Assembly (NCBI GenBank): GCA_947258585.1
Contig: CAMYIZ010000061.1
Location: 28,041-92,040 of the forward strand
From: an uncultured Haliea sp.
Lineage (GTDB): Bacteria; Pseudomonadota; Gammaproteobacteria; Pseudomonadales; Halieaceae
DNA length: 64,000 nucleotides
Direction: 5' to 3'
The notes under the pieces were generated by a model, which was given only the letters and a program-made list of their open reading frames with translations, made no database searches and was not told the DNA's origin. The translations under genes were made by a program, and so were the position numbers. Positions 47,959 to 57,000 of this stretch are shown here, piece by piece. Numbering within the stretch: position 1 is the first letter of the stretch; each line of letters begins with the position of its first letter.

Positions 47959-49056
47959 ATGCCCCTGAGTACATTTGATCCCGACCGTTACCGCGAACTG
48001 CTCGCTGCCAAGACCGCGCGGGTACAGCAACTGCTGGCGGATTTCGGCGCACCGGACGCCGAGGTCATCCCGTCGCCGGATACGGGTTTTCGCATGCGCG
48101 CCGAGTTCCGGCTGTGGCACGATGGTGACGATCTGGACTATGTGATGTTTCGCCGCGGCGAGCCCGGGACGCCGGTACCGGTACGGCACTTTCCGATTGC
48201 CTGCGAGCGCATTCAGGCGTTGATGCCGGTACTGCAGGCGCGATTGCGGCAGGATCCAGAATTGCGCCACAAGCTGTTCCAGGCCGAATTCCTCAGCACC
48301 CTGGCGGGGGACACCCTGGTCACGCTGGTCTATCACCGACGCCTGGAGAGTGCCTGGCGGGTCAGGGCGGAAGCGCTGGCAGCCGAGCTGGACATTGCCC
48401 TGGTCGGGCGCAGCCGCAAGCAGAAAGAGGTCATCGGCCGCGATTTCGTCACCGAACAGCTGCCCATCGAGGGTCGGAACTACCGCTATCGACAGTACGA
48501 ACAGGCGTTTACCCAGCCCAACGCCGCGGTCAACATCCGGATGATCGAGTGGGCCTGCCACTATGCCAAACCCCTCGCGGGCGACCTGCTGGAACTGTAC
48601 TGTGGCAATGGCAACTTCACCCTGCCGCTGTCCCGCCACTTTGGACAGGTTATCGCCACCGAACTGGCCAAGACGTCCATCCGCGCGGCGCAGTGGAACC
48701 TCGAGGCGAACGGCATTGGCAACGTGCAGCTGATCCGCCTGGCTGCAGAGGAAGTGACCCAGGCGATGAATGGCGAGCGCGAATTCCGGCGCCTGGCCGA
48801 TTTGCCCCGACCGCTGGCCGATTACCAGCTCAACACCGTGTTTGTGGACCCGCCGCGAGCGGGGCTGGACCCCGCCACGACCGCGATGGTCCAGCGCTTT
48901 CCCAACATACTCTACGTGTCCTGCAATCCGGAGACCCTGGCCGCCAATTTGTCGGTGCTGACCCGGACCCACCGCGTTGAAGCGCTGGCGCTGTTCGACC
49001 AGTTTCCCTACACCGACCACATGGAGTGCGGGGTGCTGCTCCAGCGCCCCGCCTAG
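47959..49056 (+). CDS. trmA: tRNA (uracil-5-)-methyltransferase
   Basis: Makes m5U54 in the T-loop of tRNAs using S-adenosylmethionine. 365 residues. SAM-binding LLELYCGNGNFTLPLSRHF, the VDPPRAGLD motif and nucleophile C322 in YVSCNPETLAANL are diagnostic. It starts five bases after tusE, so a sulfur-modification and methylation gene for tRNA are likely co-transcribed. Its stop overlaps tail-to-tail with the next gene through CTAG. Confidence 0.94.
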   Translation: MPLSTFDPDRYRELLAAKTARVQQLLADFGAPDAEVIPSPDTGFRMRAEFRLWHDGDDLDYVMFRRGEPGTPVPVRHFPIACERIQALMPVLQARLRQDPELRHKLFQAEFLSTLAGDTLVTLVYHRRLESAWRVRAEALAAELDIALVGRSRKQKEVIGRDFVTEQLPIEGRNYRYRQYEQAFTQPNAAVNIRMIEWACHYAKPLAGDLLELYCGNGNFTLPLSRHFGQVIATELAKTSIRAAQWNLEANGIGNVQLIRLAAEEVTQAMNGEREFRRLADLPRPLADYQLNTVFVDPPRAGLDPATTAMVQRFPNILYVSCNPETLAANLSVLTRTHRVEALALFDQFPYTDHMECGVLLQRPA

Positions 49057-49976
49057 CAGCGAATGCCGAATGCCAGCAGGCCGCGCCCCAGAACCTCGTC
49101 CAGACGTTCTGCGTCGCTATCCTTGACTTCCAGGTAGCGCAGCCGGTGTTCCCTGCAGACTTCCTTGTTGCGCAGTTTTGCAGCCAGGCGGCCCGGGGCC
49201 GCCTCCTCGTGCCAGCAATCGATATAGACACTTCCCGCAGGTAAAAAGAAATCCGCATGCAGGTCCTCCTCCACCGGCAGTGCGCGCTGGGTGGCGTGGG
49301 CGAGCTGTGCCAGGTATAGCCAGTTGCACACCAGTGCCTGCAGCCGGGAGCCGGTACGATGGCCATCGATACCGCCACAACCTTGCCCGTCGGCGGGTGC
49401 GCCAGAGCTGCCAGCGGCAAACAGATCCGGCGCCACAGGATCGGGCACCGGCAGCAGGCCTTCGCCGCTGGCGCAATCGGGCTCGCCTGACAGACGTTCC
49501 AGTTCCCGGTGAATCACCGGGTGGTCGACTATCTCGTGGGGCCAGTTGACATAGAACGCACCCGTGCTCTCACTCTCAGTCTGCTGCCCGCCCAATTGCC
49601 GGCCAAACTCGGTCAGTTCCCAGCCCAGGATGCTGTGCTGCTGCAGCCCCAGTTCCGCCAGGGCCCGATTCAGCTGTCGCGGCTGCAGCCGCGGGTAGTA
49701 GCGCCGCATCTGGCTCGCGGTGATGCGCTGCCTGGATTCGATGGCACTGAGCAGGGGGTGCTGCACCAGGGCCTGGGGCCAGACAATGTAACGACCGAAG
49801 CGCTTGCTGTCCCGGTAAAGGCCGCCTTCGTACTCACCCTTGGGTGTCAGCAGCCAGGTATCGGTGTGGCGCTCTATCCAGCCGTAATCCTTCAGGGTGA
49901 CAAAAAGCTGCTGCACGGGAATGTCCAGGGCGCGCGCCAACGCGGTGGTGGACAGGCGCTCCTCTTCATTGTTCAT
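49053..49976 (-). CDS. Uncharacterised protein: duplicated winged-helix-like N-terminus, nuclease-like C-terminus
   Basis: 307 residues. The N-terminal half is two copies of one unit. Copy 1 (residues 9-76) contains WLLTPKGEYEGG, RYIVWP and VQHPLL. Copy 2 (82-155) contains WELTEFGRQLGG, FYVNWPHEIV and DHPVI. These resemble winged-helix modules. The C-terminal region (about 210-307) resembles a small PD-(D/E)XK-type nuclease, from DFFLPAGSVYIDCWH (D242, D253) to REHRLRYLEV. The catalytic lysine is not obvious. Its ATG overlaps the dUTPase stop (ATGA), implying joint expression. Function unknown; nucleic-acid processing is inference. Confidence 0.65.
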   Translation of the reverse strand: MNNEEERLSTTALARALDIPVQQLFVTLKDYGWIERHTDTWLLTPKGEYEGGLYRDSKRFGRYIVWPQALVQHPLLSAIESRQRITASQMRRYYPRLQPRQLNRALAELGLQQHSILGWELTEFGRQLGGQQTESESTGAFYVNWPHEIVDHPVIHRELERLSGEPDCASGEGLLPVPDPVAPDLFAAGSSGAPADGQGCGGIDGHRTGSRLQALVCNWLYLAQLAHATQRALPVEEDLHADFFLPAGSVYIDCWHEEAAPGRLAAKLRNKEVCREHRLRYLEVKDSDAERLDEVLGRGLLAFGIRC

Positions 49977-50608
49977 GCGCTGGCGGTCGCCGCGGTGCCG
50001 GGGTAACGCGCCTGCAGAGCTGCGTAGACACGGTCGGCGAAGTCGGCTGCGCTGCTGTCCAGCGTCGCCAGGACCTCCACCAGGTGCTCGTTGTCTTCGC
50101 GACCCTGCCACAACTTCTGGTAGCTGCCGTCCTGGTAACCGTGATCCTGACGGAAAAAATTGAGCACATTCTTGCCGACATAGGCACTGTAGAGAGCGTC
50201 GAAGTCCAGTCCCGAGGCCAGCATCAGCTCCCAGAAGTGGCGCGGAGAAAATCCCTTGCTTTGCAGGGCGTGCAGGGCCAGCGCTTCCGTGGCTTCGCGC
50301 ACACCCAGCCCCCGCGGCTCGAAGTCGGCGACTTCCGCTGCGATGTTCGCAGCCATGGTGTCGATGCTGTCTCCACTGGCGAACAGCGCCGAGAGACCAA
50401 AATGCCATATGTCGATGACTTCCAGCTGCACCTGCTCCAGGTCGGACGCCTGCTTCTTCCACCACTTGTAGCCATAGTGCTCGATCAGTTCGGCGCATTC
50501 GATCCAGAGTGCGCGGTACCAGGCAAAGTCCTGGCCTATCCAGTCCTGGTGGACCCGGGTGTTCATCCGGTCCTGCATGCCAAGCATGGTCCTGAGTGCC
50601 TGTTCCAA
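49973..50608 (-). CDS. Dimeric all-alpha dUTP diphosphatase (dUTPase_2 family)
   Basis: Hydrolyses dUTP to dUMP, keeping uracil out of DNA. Metal-binding helices typical of the all-alpha NTP pyrophosphatases are visible: WIECAELIEHYGYKWWK and QLEVIDIWHFGLS, plus YVGKNVLNFFRQDHGY. TTG 50608 (MEQALRTMLGMQDRMN) is chosen because CAGGAG lies six bases upstream; an upstream TTG at 50665 lacks a ribosome-binding site. 211 residues. Not the trimeric Dut found in most proteobacteria; coupled to the nuclease-like gene by a four-base overlap. Confidence 0.85.
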   Translation of the reverse strand: MEQALRTMLGMQDRMNTRVHQDWIGQDFAWYRALWIECAELIEHYGYKWWKKQASDLEQVQLEVIDIWHFGLSALFASGDSIDTMAANIAAEVADFEPRGLGVREATEALALHALQSKGFSPRHFWELMLASGLDFDALYSAYVGKNVLNFFRQDHGYQDGSYQKLWQGREDNEHLVEVLATLDSSAADFADRVYAALQARYPGTAATASA

Positions 50609-50717
50609 TGTGGGCTCCTGCGTGGTGGTGGCTGATGTGCGCAAAGAATACCAGCTTCTTCCCAAACAGCCACAGGCAGACTACCCTTGCCCCCTGTTTA
50701 AGCTGGAAGTTTTGCCC

Positions 50718-53700
50718 ATGTTCAGGTTTGGCCGGATCGTCGGTGTGCTGCTGCTTGCCTGTCTCTTCCCGCCACTGGCTGGCGCTGACACCGCCCGGGT
50801 TGAGTCCTTGCAGGAGGAGCTGAAGCTGGCCGTTGCAGCCAGCCAGGCGGATACCGAGAAGCAGGAGCTGCAGGAGCTGTACCAGGCAGCGATAGACTTC
50901 CTGCGCAAGCGCGACGCTTTGGTGGAAAATCAGACCAGCCTGAACAGCCGGATTGAACAGGCTCCAGAGAGGGTGCGCCAGTACCGGCAGCAACTGGAAC
51001 GCCTCGAATCACCCTCCGCAGAGAGCATACGGAAAAAATTCCAGCGGGCGGACGTGGCCGCGCTGGAGGAGAGGCTGCGGGGGCAGGTCAGCACGATGCT
51101 TGACCTGCAGGGCGAACTGGCGGCGGTCAACGCCGAGTTGGTCGCCGCCCAGACCCGCCCGGAAACGGTTCAGGCGCAGATCGCGGCCAACCAGAGCCGG
51201 GAGCAGGAACTCAACGAACAGCTGCGGCAACTGGAGCGACAGCCGGAAAGCCGGCTTCGCAATGCCCGCATCAGTCTGCTCCAGGCGGAGCAGCAACACC
51301 TGCTTGAGACCAGCAACCTCATGCGGCGGAAACTGCTCAGCAACGCGGTATTACAGGAGCTCGCCGAGGCGCAGCGGGCCCTGCTGCGACGCCAGATCAG
51401 CGCTCTGGAAACAGAAACCGATACCCTGCAGGATCTGTTGGAGGAAGCCCGCCGCAAGGATTCGCTGCTGGCAGTTTCCGAAGCCACCGACTCGCTCCAC
51501 CTCACCAGTGACCACCAACTGCTGCGCAAGCAGGTACAGCTCAACCAACAGCTGAGCGAGGAGCTGCTGGCAGCCTCGGGCAACGTCGGTGAATTGACCC
51601 GCAGCAGTATCACCGCGGCCCAGCAGATCGAGAGCTTGCTGCAGATAGAGCAGGCGCTGGAGCAGCAGATTGAAGTCCTGCGCGGCAGCGTCCTGCTGTC
51701 GCGCATTCTGCACCAGCAGAAGCGAGCGTTGCCGCGGGTTCAGGGCACCCTGACCAGTGCGGACCGCATCGCGGATCTCAGGCTGCGACAATTTGAACTG
51801 AACGCCCTGAAGAGCGAACTGGAAGATCCCGAGCAAATGGTGACCCGGCTGCTCGCGGCGCTGCCGGAGCAACAGCGGGAAGCCCTGCGGCCAGACCTGC
51901 AACAAGTGCTGGCCAACCGGGCGAGCCTGGTCACCCAGCTGGAGCCCATTACCAATGCCCGGCTGAGCCAGGCCATCGCCCTGCAGTTGAATCAGCAGCG
52001 CCTGCGATCCCTGAGCAACAACCTGCACAGCAGAATCGATGATCAGCTGATCTGGGTCGCCAGCACCCGCCCGGTAGACGCCGTTTGGCTGCAGGCCCTG
52101 CCGCTGAACCTGAGGACCCAATGGCAGGATCTGGACTTGACCGGAGCGTCCGGCAGTGTGCTCACAAGCCTGCGCAGCAACTGGCCCTGGCTGCTACCGA
52201 CACTGGTGCTGCTCGCCGTTTATGCGCTGCTGCGGCAAAAGCTTCGATTGCGGCTGTCGACACTGCATGACGATGTCAGGCATTTTCGCCGCGACACCAC
52301 GTTACACACGCCACTGGCACTGCTGCTGACCGGCATACAGGTCATCCCCGTACCGCTGGTGCTGGTGACCGCGGGTCTGGTCTGCCGGCAGCTGGAGCCG
52401 CTCATGCCGGTTACCGGCACGGCGCTTATGCAGCTCGCCCTGGCCTGGCTGGTACTGCACCTGCTGTATCGGGTGCTGGACCCGGCGGGGCTGGCTGGAC
52501 GCCACTTCCGCTGGCAAAACACCCTGGTGCAGCAACTCCACACCCTGGTGCGCAACATAGCCTGGATCCTGTTACCGCTGGTCCTGGTCACCACCATCAA
52601 CGTCGAATTGCCCGAGTATCAGCAACAGGACGCGTTGGGGCGAGTCGCCATCATCGTTGGCATGACCCTGCTCGGCGTGCTGCTCGGACGCAGCATGTGG
52701 AGGACACAACCGCTGTACAGCTCGAAAACCGCCCACTTCGGCGTCACACTGGTACTGGCTGCCACGCCCCTGTTCCTGGCGGGCATGACTATCTGGGGTT
52801 ACCAGTATACGGCGGTCAACCTCGCCCACAGGTACTGGTACACCCTGTATCTGATCGTCGTGTGGATGCTCCTGGAGGGTACCATCGTCCGCAACCTCAG
52901 TGTCGCCGGGCGTCGCCTCGCCTACCAGCGTGCCCTGGCGCGGCGCGACGCAGTCCTGAAGCGCGATAGCCCCGAGAGTGAGGTCTCCGTAGAGATACCG
53001 GAGCTCGCGATTGACCAGGTCAACGAGCAATCCCTGCGCCTGGCGAAACTCGGGATGCTGGCGCTGTTTTCTGTGCTTATCTACCTGATCTGGTCTGATC
53101 TGGTGAGCGCCACGGCCTACCTGGATTCCGTTACGCTCTGGCAGTACAACGCCGGCACCAGCGATGCCCCCGAACTTGCTCCGATGAGTGTCGCTGACGT
53201 CCTGGGCGCGCTGATCATCATCATCTTTACCGTCACCCTCGCCCGCAACCTGCCGGGGCTGCTCGAAGTGCTGGTCCTGTCGCGGATGAACCTGCGCCAG
53301 GGCAGCAGCTATGCCGTAACCACCCTGCTCAGCTATGTCATTGTCAGCGTGGGATTCGTCAGCGGGCTGGCCGCCCTCGGTGTCAGCTGGAACAAGTTGC
53401 AGTGGCTGGTCGCTGCGCTCAGCGTGGGCCTGGGTTTCGGCTTGCAGGAGATTTTCGCCAACGCGGTCTCAGGGATAATTATCCTGTTCGAGCGTCCGGT
53501 GCGCATAGGCGATGTCGTCACCATAGGCGACCTGTCGGGCACCGTCAGCCGGATTCGAATCCGCGCCACCACGATTACCGACTTTGACCGCAAGGAAATC
53601 ATCGTTCCCAACAAGAATTTTGTCACCGGGCAGCTGATCAACTGGTCGCTGCACGACACCATCACCCGGGTTACGGTCCGGGTGGGCGTTGCCTACGGCT

Positions 53701-54008
53701 CCGATCTGGAGCTCACACGGAAGCTGCTGCTGCAAATCGGCAGCGCCAACCCACACAGTCTCAAGGAACCGCCCCCGCAGGTGCTGTTCCTCAATTTTGG
53801 CGACAGCACTCTCGATCACGAGCTGCGCGTGCACGTCAAGGACGTGGGCGATCGCCTGCCTGCCATTGACGAGCTGAACCGGGAGGTTGACCGCCTGTTC
53901 CGCGAGCACAATATCGAGATCGCCTTCCCTCAGGTGGATCTCAACCTGCGCAAGAGTGCGGGACTCGACCAGCTGACAGCGCGCCCTGCGCCGGACTCAG
54001 GAGGATAA
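50718..54008 (+). CDS. Large MscS-superfamily mechanosensitive channel (MscK/MscM type)
   Basis: 1096 residues. Start ATG 50718 (MFRFGRIVGVLLLACLFPPLAG), GGAAG eight bases upstream; the longer frame overlaps the dUTPase gene. After the signal peptide comes about 460 residues of periplasmic coiled coil (VESLQEELKLAV onward, rich in E, Q, L), then about eight helices (about 495-800). The MscS core follows, with pore helix VGLGFGLQEIFANAVSGIII and the beta domain start RPVRIGDVVTIGDLSG. It releases solutes on osmotic downshock. It is followed one base later by a large unknown membrane protein. Confidence 0.9.
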   Translation: MFRFGRIVGVLLLACLFPPLAGADTARVESLQEELKLAVAASQADTEKQELQELYQAAIDFLRKRDALVENQTSLNSRIEQAPERVRQYRQQLERLESPSAESIRKKFQRADVAALEERLRGQVSTMLDLQGELAAVNAELVAAQTRPETVQAQIAANQSREQELNEQLRQLERQPESRLRNARISLLQAEQQHLLETSNLMRRKLLSNAVLQELAEAQRALLRRQISALETETDTLQDLLEEARRKDSLLAVSEATDSLHLTSDHQLLRKQVQLNQQLSEELLAASGNVGELTRSSITAAQQIESLLQIEQALEQQIEVLRGSVLLSRILHQQKRALPRVQGTLTSADRIADLRLRQFELNALKSELEDPEQMVTRLLAALPEQQREALRPDLQQVLANRASLVTQLEPITNARLSQAIALQLNQQRLRSLSNNLHSRIDDQLIWVASTRPVDAVWLQALPLNLRTQWQDLDLTGASGSVLTSLRSNWPWLLPTLVLLAVYALLRQKLRLRLSTLHDDVRHFRRDTTLHTPLALLLTGIQVIPVPLVLVTAGLVCRQLEPLMPVTGTALMQLALAWLVLHLLYRVLDPAGLAGRHFRWQNTLVQQLHTLVRNIAWILLPLVLVTTINVELPEYQQQDALGRVAIIVGMTLLGVLLGRSMWRTQPLYSSKTAHFGVTLVLAATPLFLAGMTIWGYQYTAVNLAHRYWYTLYLIVVWMLLEGTIVRNLSVAGRRLAYQRALARRDAVLKRDSPESEVSVEIPELAIDQVNEQSLRLAKLGMLALFSVLIYLIWSDLVSATAYLDSVTLWQYNAGTSDAPELAPMSVADVLGALIIIIFTVTLARNLPGLLEVLVLSRMNLRQGSSYAVTTLLSYVIVSVGFVSGLAALGVSWNKLQWLVAALSVGLGFGLQEIFANAVSGIIILFERPVRIGDVVTIGDLSGTVSRIRIRATTITDFDRKEIIVPNKNFVTGQLINWSLHDTITRVTVRVGVAYGSDLELTRKLLLQIGSANPHSLKEPPPQVLFLNFGDSTLDHELRVHVKDVGDRLPAIDELNREVDRLFREHNIEIAFPQVDLNLRKSAGLDQLTARPAPDSGG

Positions 54009-54009
54009 T

Positions 54010-57000
54010 ATGTTGCGGTTGCTTGCCCTGCTTTTCCTGCCGCTTTGGGTACAGGCCCAGACTTCGCCCGTACCGGAGCCCCTGCAGGCATGGCAGGACT
54101 GGGTATTGCGGGACATCCCCGAACACCGCTGCCCCCTGCTGCACGCTGCCCGCATGCCGCGACCGGAAGCCTGGGCCTGCGCCTGGCCGTGGCGCCTGGA
54201 TATCACCGTGGACGGCAACGGGGCGACCTTCCGCGGTGGCGTAACGCTGTACACCGATGACTGGCTGCCGCTGCCCGGGAATGTCGAGACCTGGCCGCGC
54301 GCAGTGCTGGTAGACGGGCAGCCCTGGCCAGTGGTGAGCCGCGACAATCTGCCCGCCCTGCGCTTGCCATCGGGCACCCACCGGATAGAGGGGCGCCTCG
54401 ACTGGCTGCAGCGGCCCAACTACCTGCCCCTGCCCGGGCTCTACGGCTGGGTTGCACTGTCGGTGGACGGAGAGAACCGGGTGGCCCCCGAGCGTGGCAA
54501 ACAGGGTCTCTGGCTGGGGCTGCCGAGGACTACCGATGCCCGCTCTGTGCCGGCCGATGCGCTCGAGATTGAGGTGTTTCGCAGGGTTGAGGACGGTGTC
54601 CCGATGCTGCTGGAAACCCGGCTGCGGCTCACCGTGTCCGGCGCGCTGCGGGAACTGGCGCTGGGAACAGTGTTACCACCGGGTTTCGAGCCCCTGAGCC
54701 TGGTCTCTTCCCTGGAAGCCGGCCTGCACCCGGAGCAGGGCCTGTTTTTGCTGCTGCGGCCGGGAGAGCACAGCGTGACGATACTTGCCCGGGCCCGCTC
54801 TCCCCTCCCAGTCCTCGTCGCGACCGCCGGGGAACCGCCCTGGCCCACCAGCGAACTCTGGAGCTTCGCCGCCGATCCTGCCCTGCGCACCCTGGAACTC
54901 GGCGGAGCGCCCGCTGTGGATCCGCTGCAGGAGAACATTCCCGAACCCTGGCAGCAGCTGCCTGCCTGGCGCCTCAGTGCCGGTGAAGCGCTTGCCGCCG
55001 AGCTGCGCAGCCGTGGACTCGGCAGTGCCGGTCGTCCGCGATTGAGCCTGCAGCGCCAGGCCTGGCTGGACTTCCACCAGCCCGTACTGCAGGTCACTGA
55101 CAGTATTACTGGCAGCACGGGTGGCTTGCAGCGCCTGCAGCAGGGCGCGCCCTGGTCGCTACTGCGGGCAGAACTCGACGGGGTGCCACAGCCCATTAGC
55201 GCAGGCATGGATGGCAGCACCGGCGTTGAACTGCGGACCATGCAGCTTGCGCTGCGAGCCAGTGGCAGGGTACCCACCGCCGGGGAGATTCGGGTAAGCG
55301 GCTGGGATCAGACATTTACCAGTGTGGACACGACCTTGCACCTGCCTCCTGGCCAGATCCTGGTCGCCGCGCCGGGGGCGGACCGCGCGCCCGACACCTG
55401 GCTCGCCGCCTGGAACCTTCTCGACCTGTTTCTGGTGCTGCTGACCGGGATGCTGCTGGGACGCCTGCTGGGGCGTCCATGGGGCCTGCTGGGGCTGGTG
55501 CTGCTGACGCTGGCCTACCCGGAGTACCCGCCCCTGCTGTATCTATTGGGTGGTGCCGCGGCGGTACAGTTGCTGCGCCAGGCCATCGGGGACAGCAGTT
55601 TATTCGCGCGCGGCGTCGGGGTCGTTTATCGGGCCCTGGTGATCGGGCTGGTCCTGGTGGCCCTGCCATTCATCGCCAGCCAATTGCGGCTGGCGATATA
55701 TCCCCAGCTGGAGCTGTACCAGATCGACCAGGCCCAACCACCGCATCACAACATCGCGCAGAAAGGCCGGGATCTGGCCCGGGCGACCGCCAAACTGGAG
55801 TCTGCCGGTGAAATGCTCGCGACCCGTGAAATGGCGGCGCCGGTACCCGCCGCTGACTCGGTTGTCGCCGGCAAGCCCCGACCTGCGGCGGACATCAGCC
55901 CCCAGGCCCTGGCCGGCCCCGGCCAGCCGGACTGGAGCTGGCGCCGTGCCGAACTCAGCTGGAGCGGCCCGGTGGTCGCCGAGCAAACCATGCGGCTCAT
56001 CATCCTGCCGCGCTGGCTTACCGGCCTCCTGCGGGTGCTGAGCGTGCTGGCACTGGCCGCCCTGTGCTGGCGCTGGTTCCGCGCGCAGCCACCCTATCTG
56101 CAGACAACAGGCGGAGGCGGGGCTGCGGGATCCCTGGCACTTGTGTTGCTGTCGACCCTGCTGTCGCTGCCTCCCCAGGCCACTGCGGCGGAGAGCGCCC
56201 TGCCTTCGCCAGTCCAGTTGCAGGCACTACGCGAATGGCTACTGCGCCCACCCGCCTGCGCACCCGACTGCCTGGAACTGCCCGCACTTGCACTCAGCAT
56301 CGAAGATTCCACGCTGCACCTGCGCCTGGACGCGCATGTCGAGTCCGGTGCGGGCCTTGCGCTACCCCGGGTGCAACCGGACTGGCAAGTGCTGGAGCTG
56401 AAGGTCGATGGCGCGGATGTCCGCAGCCTGCGCCAGAGCGACAACCAGCGCTGGCTCTGGCTGGAGCGCGGCATACACCGGGTCGAACTCCGTGCGGCGC
56501 TGCCCGGGGAAGACAGAGTCGCCTTGCAGTTTGCCAGCAGGCCGCGATCCGTTATCGTCAATACCGGCCCCGGCTGGAGTGCCGCCGGGGTCAGCGACGG
56601 CCGCCTCGCTGGCGACACCCTGGAATTGCGCCGGGAAACACCCGTGGCGGGCAACGCCCCGGAGGTCCCGGTATTGAGCCGCCGCGGTCTCGATGCCAGT
56701 CCGTTTTACCGCGTGGAACGCACCCTGCAGCTGGGCAGTGAGTGGCGTTTGCACACCCGGGTGCAGCGTCTCGCCCCGGCCAGCGGCAATCTTGTCCTCA
56801 GCGTTCCGCTATGGCCCGGCGAAAACCCGCTTGACGAATCCCTCGCCGTGCGCGATGGCGCAGTAGAGCTGACCCTGCCCGCAGGCGCTGGACAGCGGCA
56901 ATGGCTGTCGGGCATCGCGCCGGTGACCCGTCTGGAAGTCACCGCCGGCGACCTGGATGAGCGCAGTGAGGTCTGGCGGATCAGCAGTTCGGGCCTGTGG

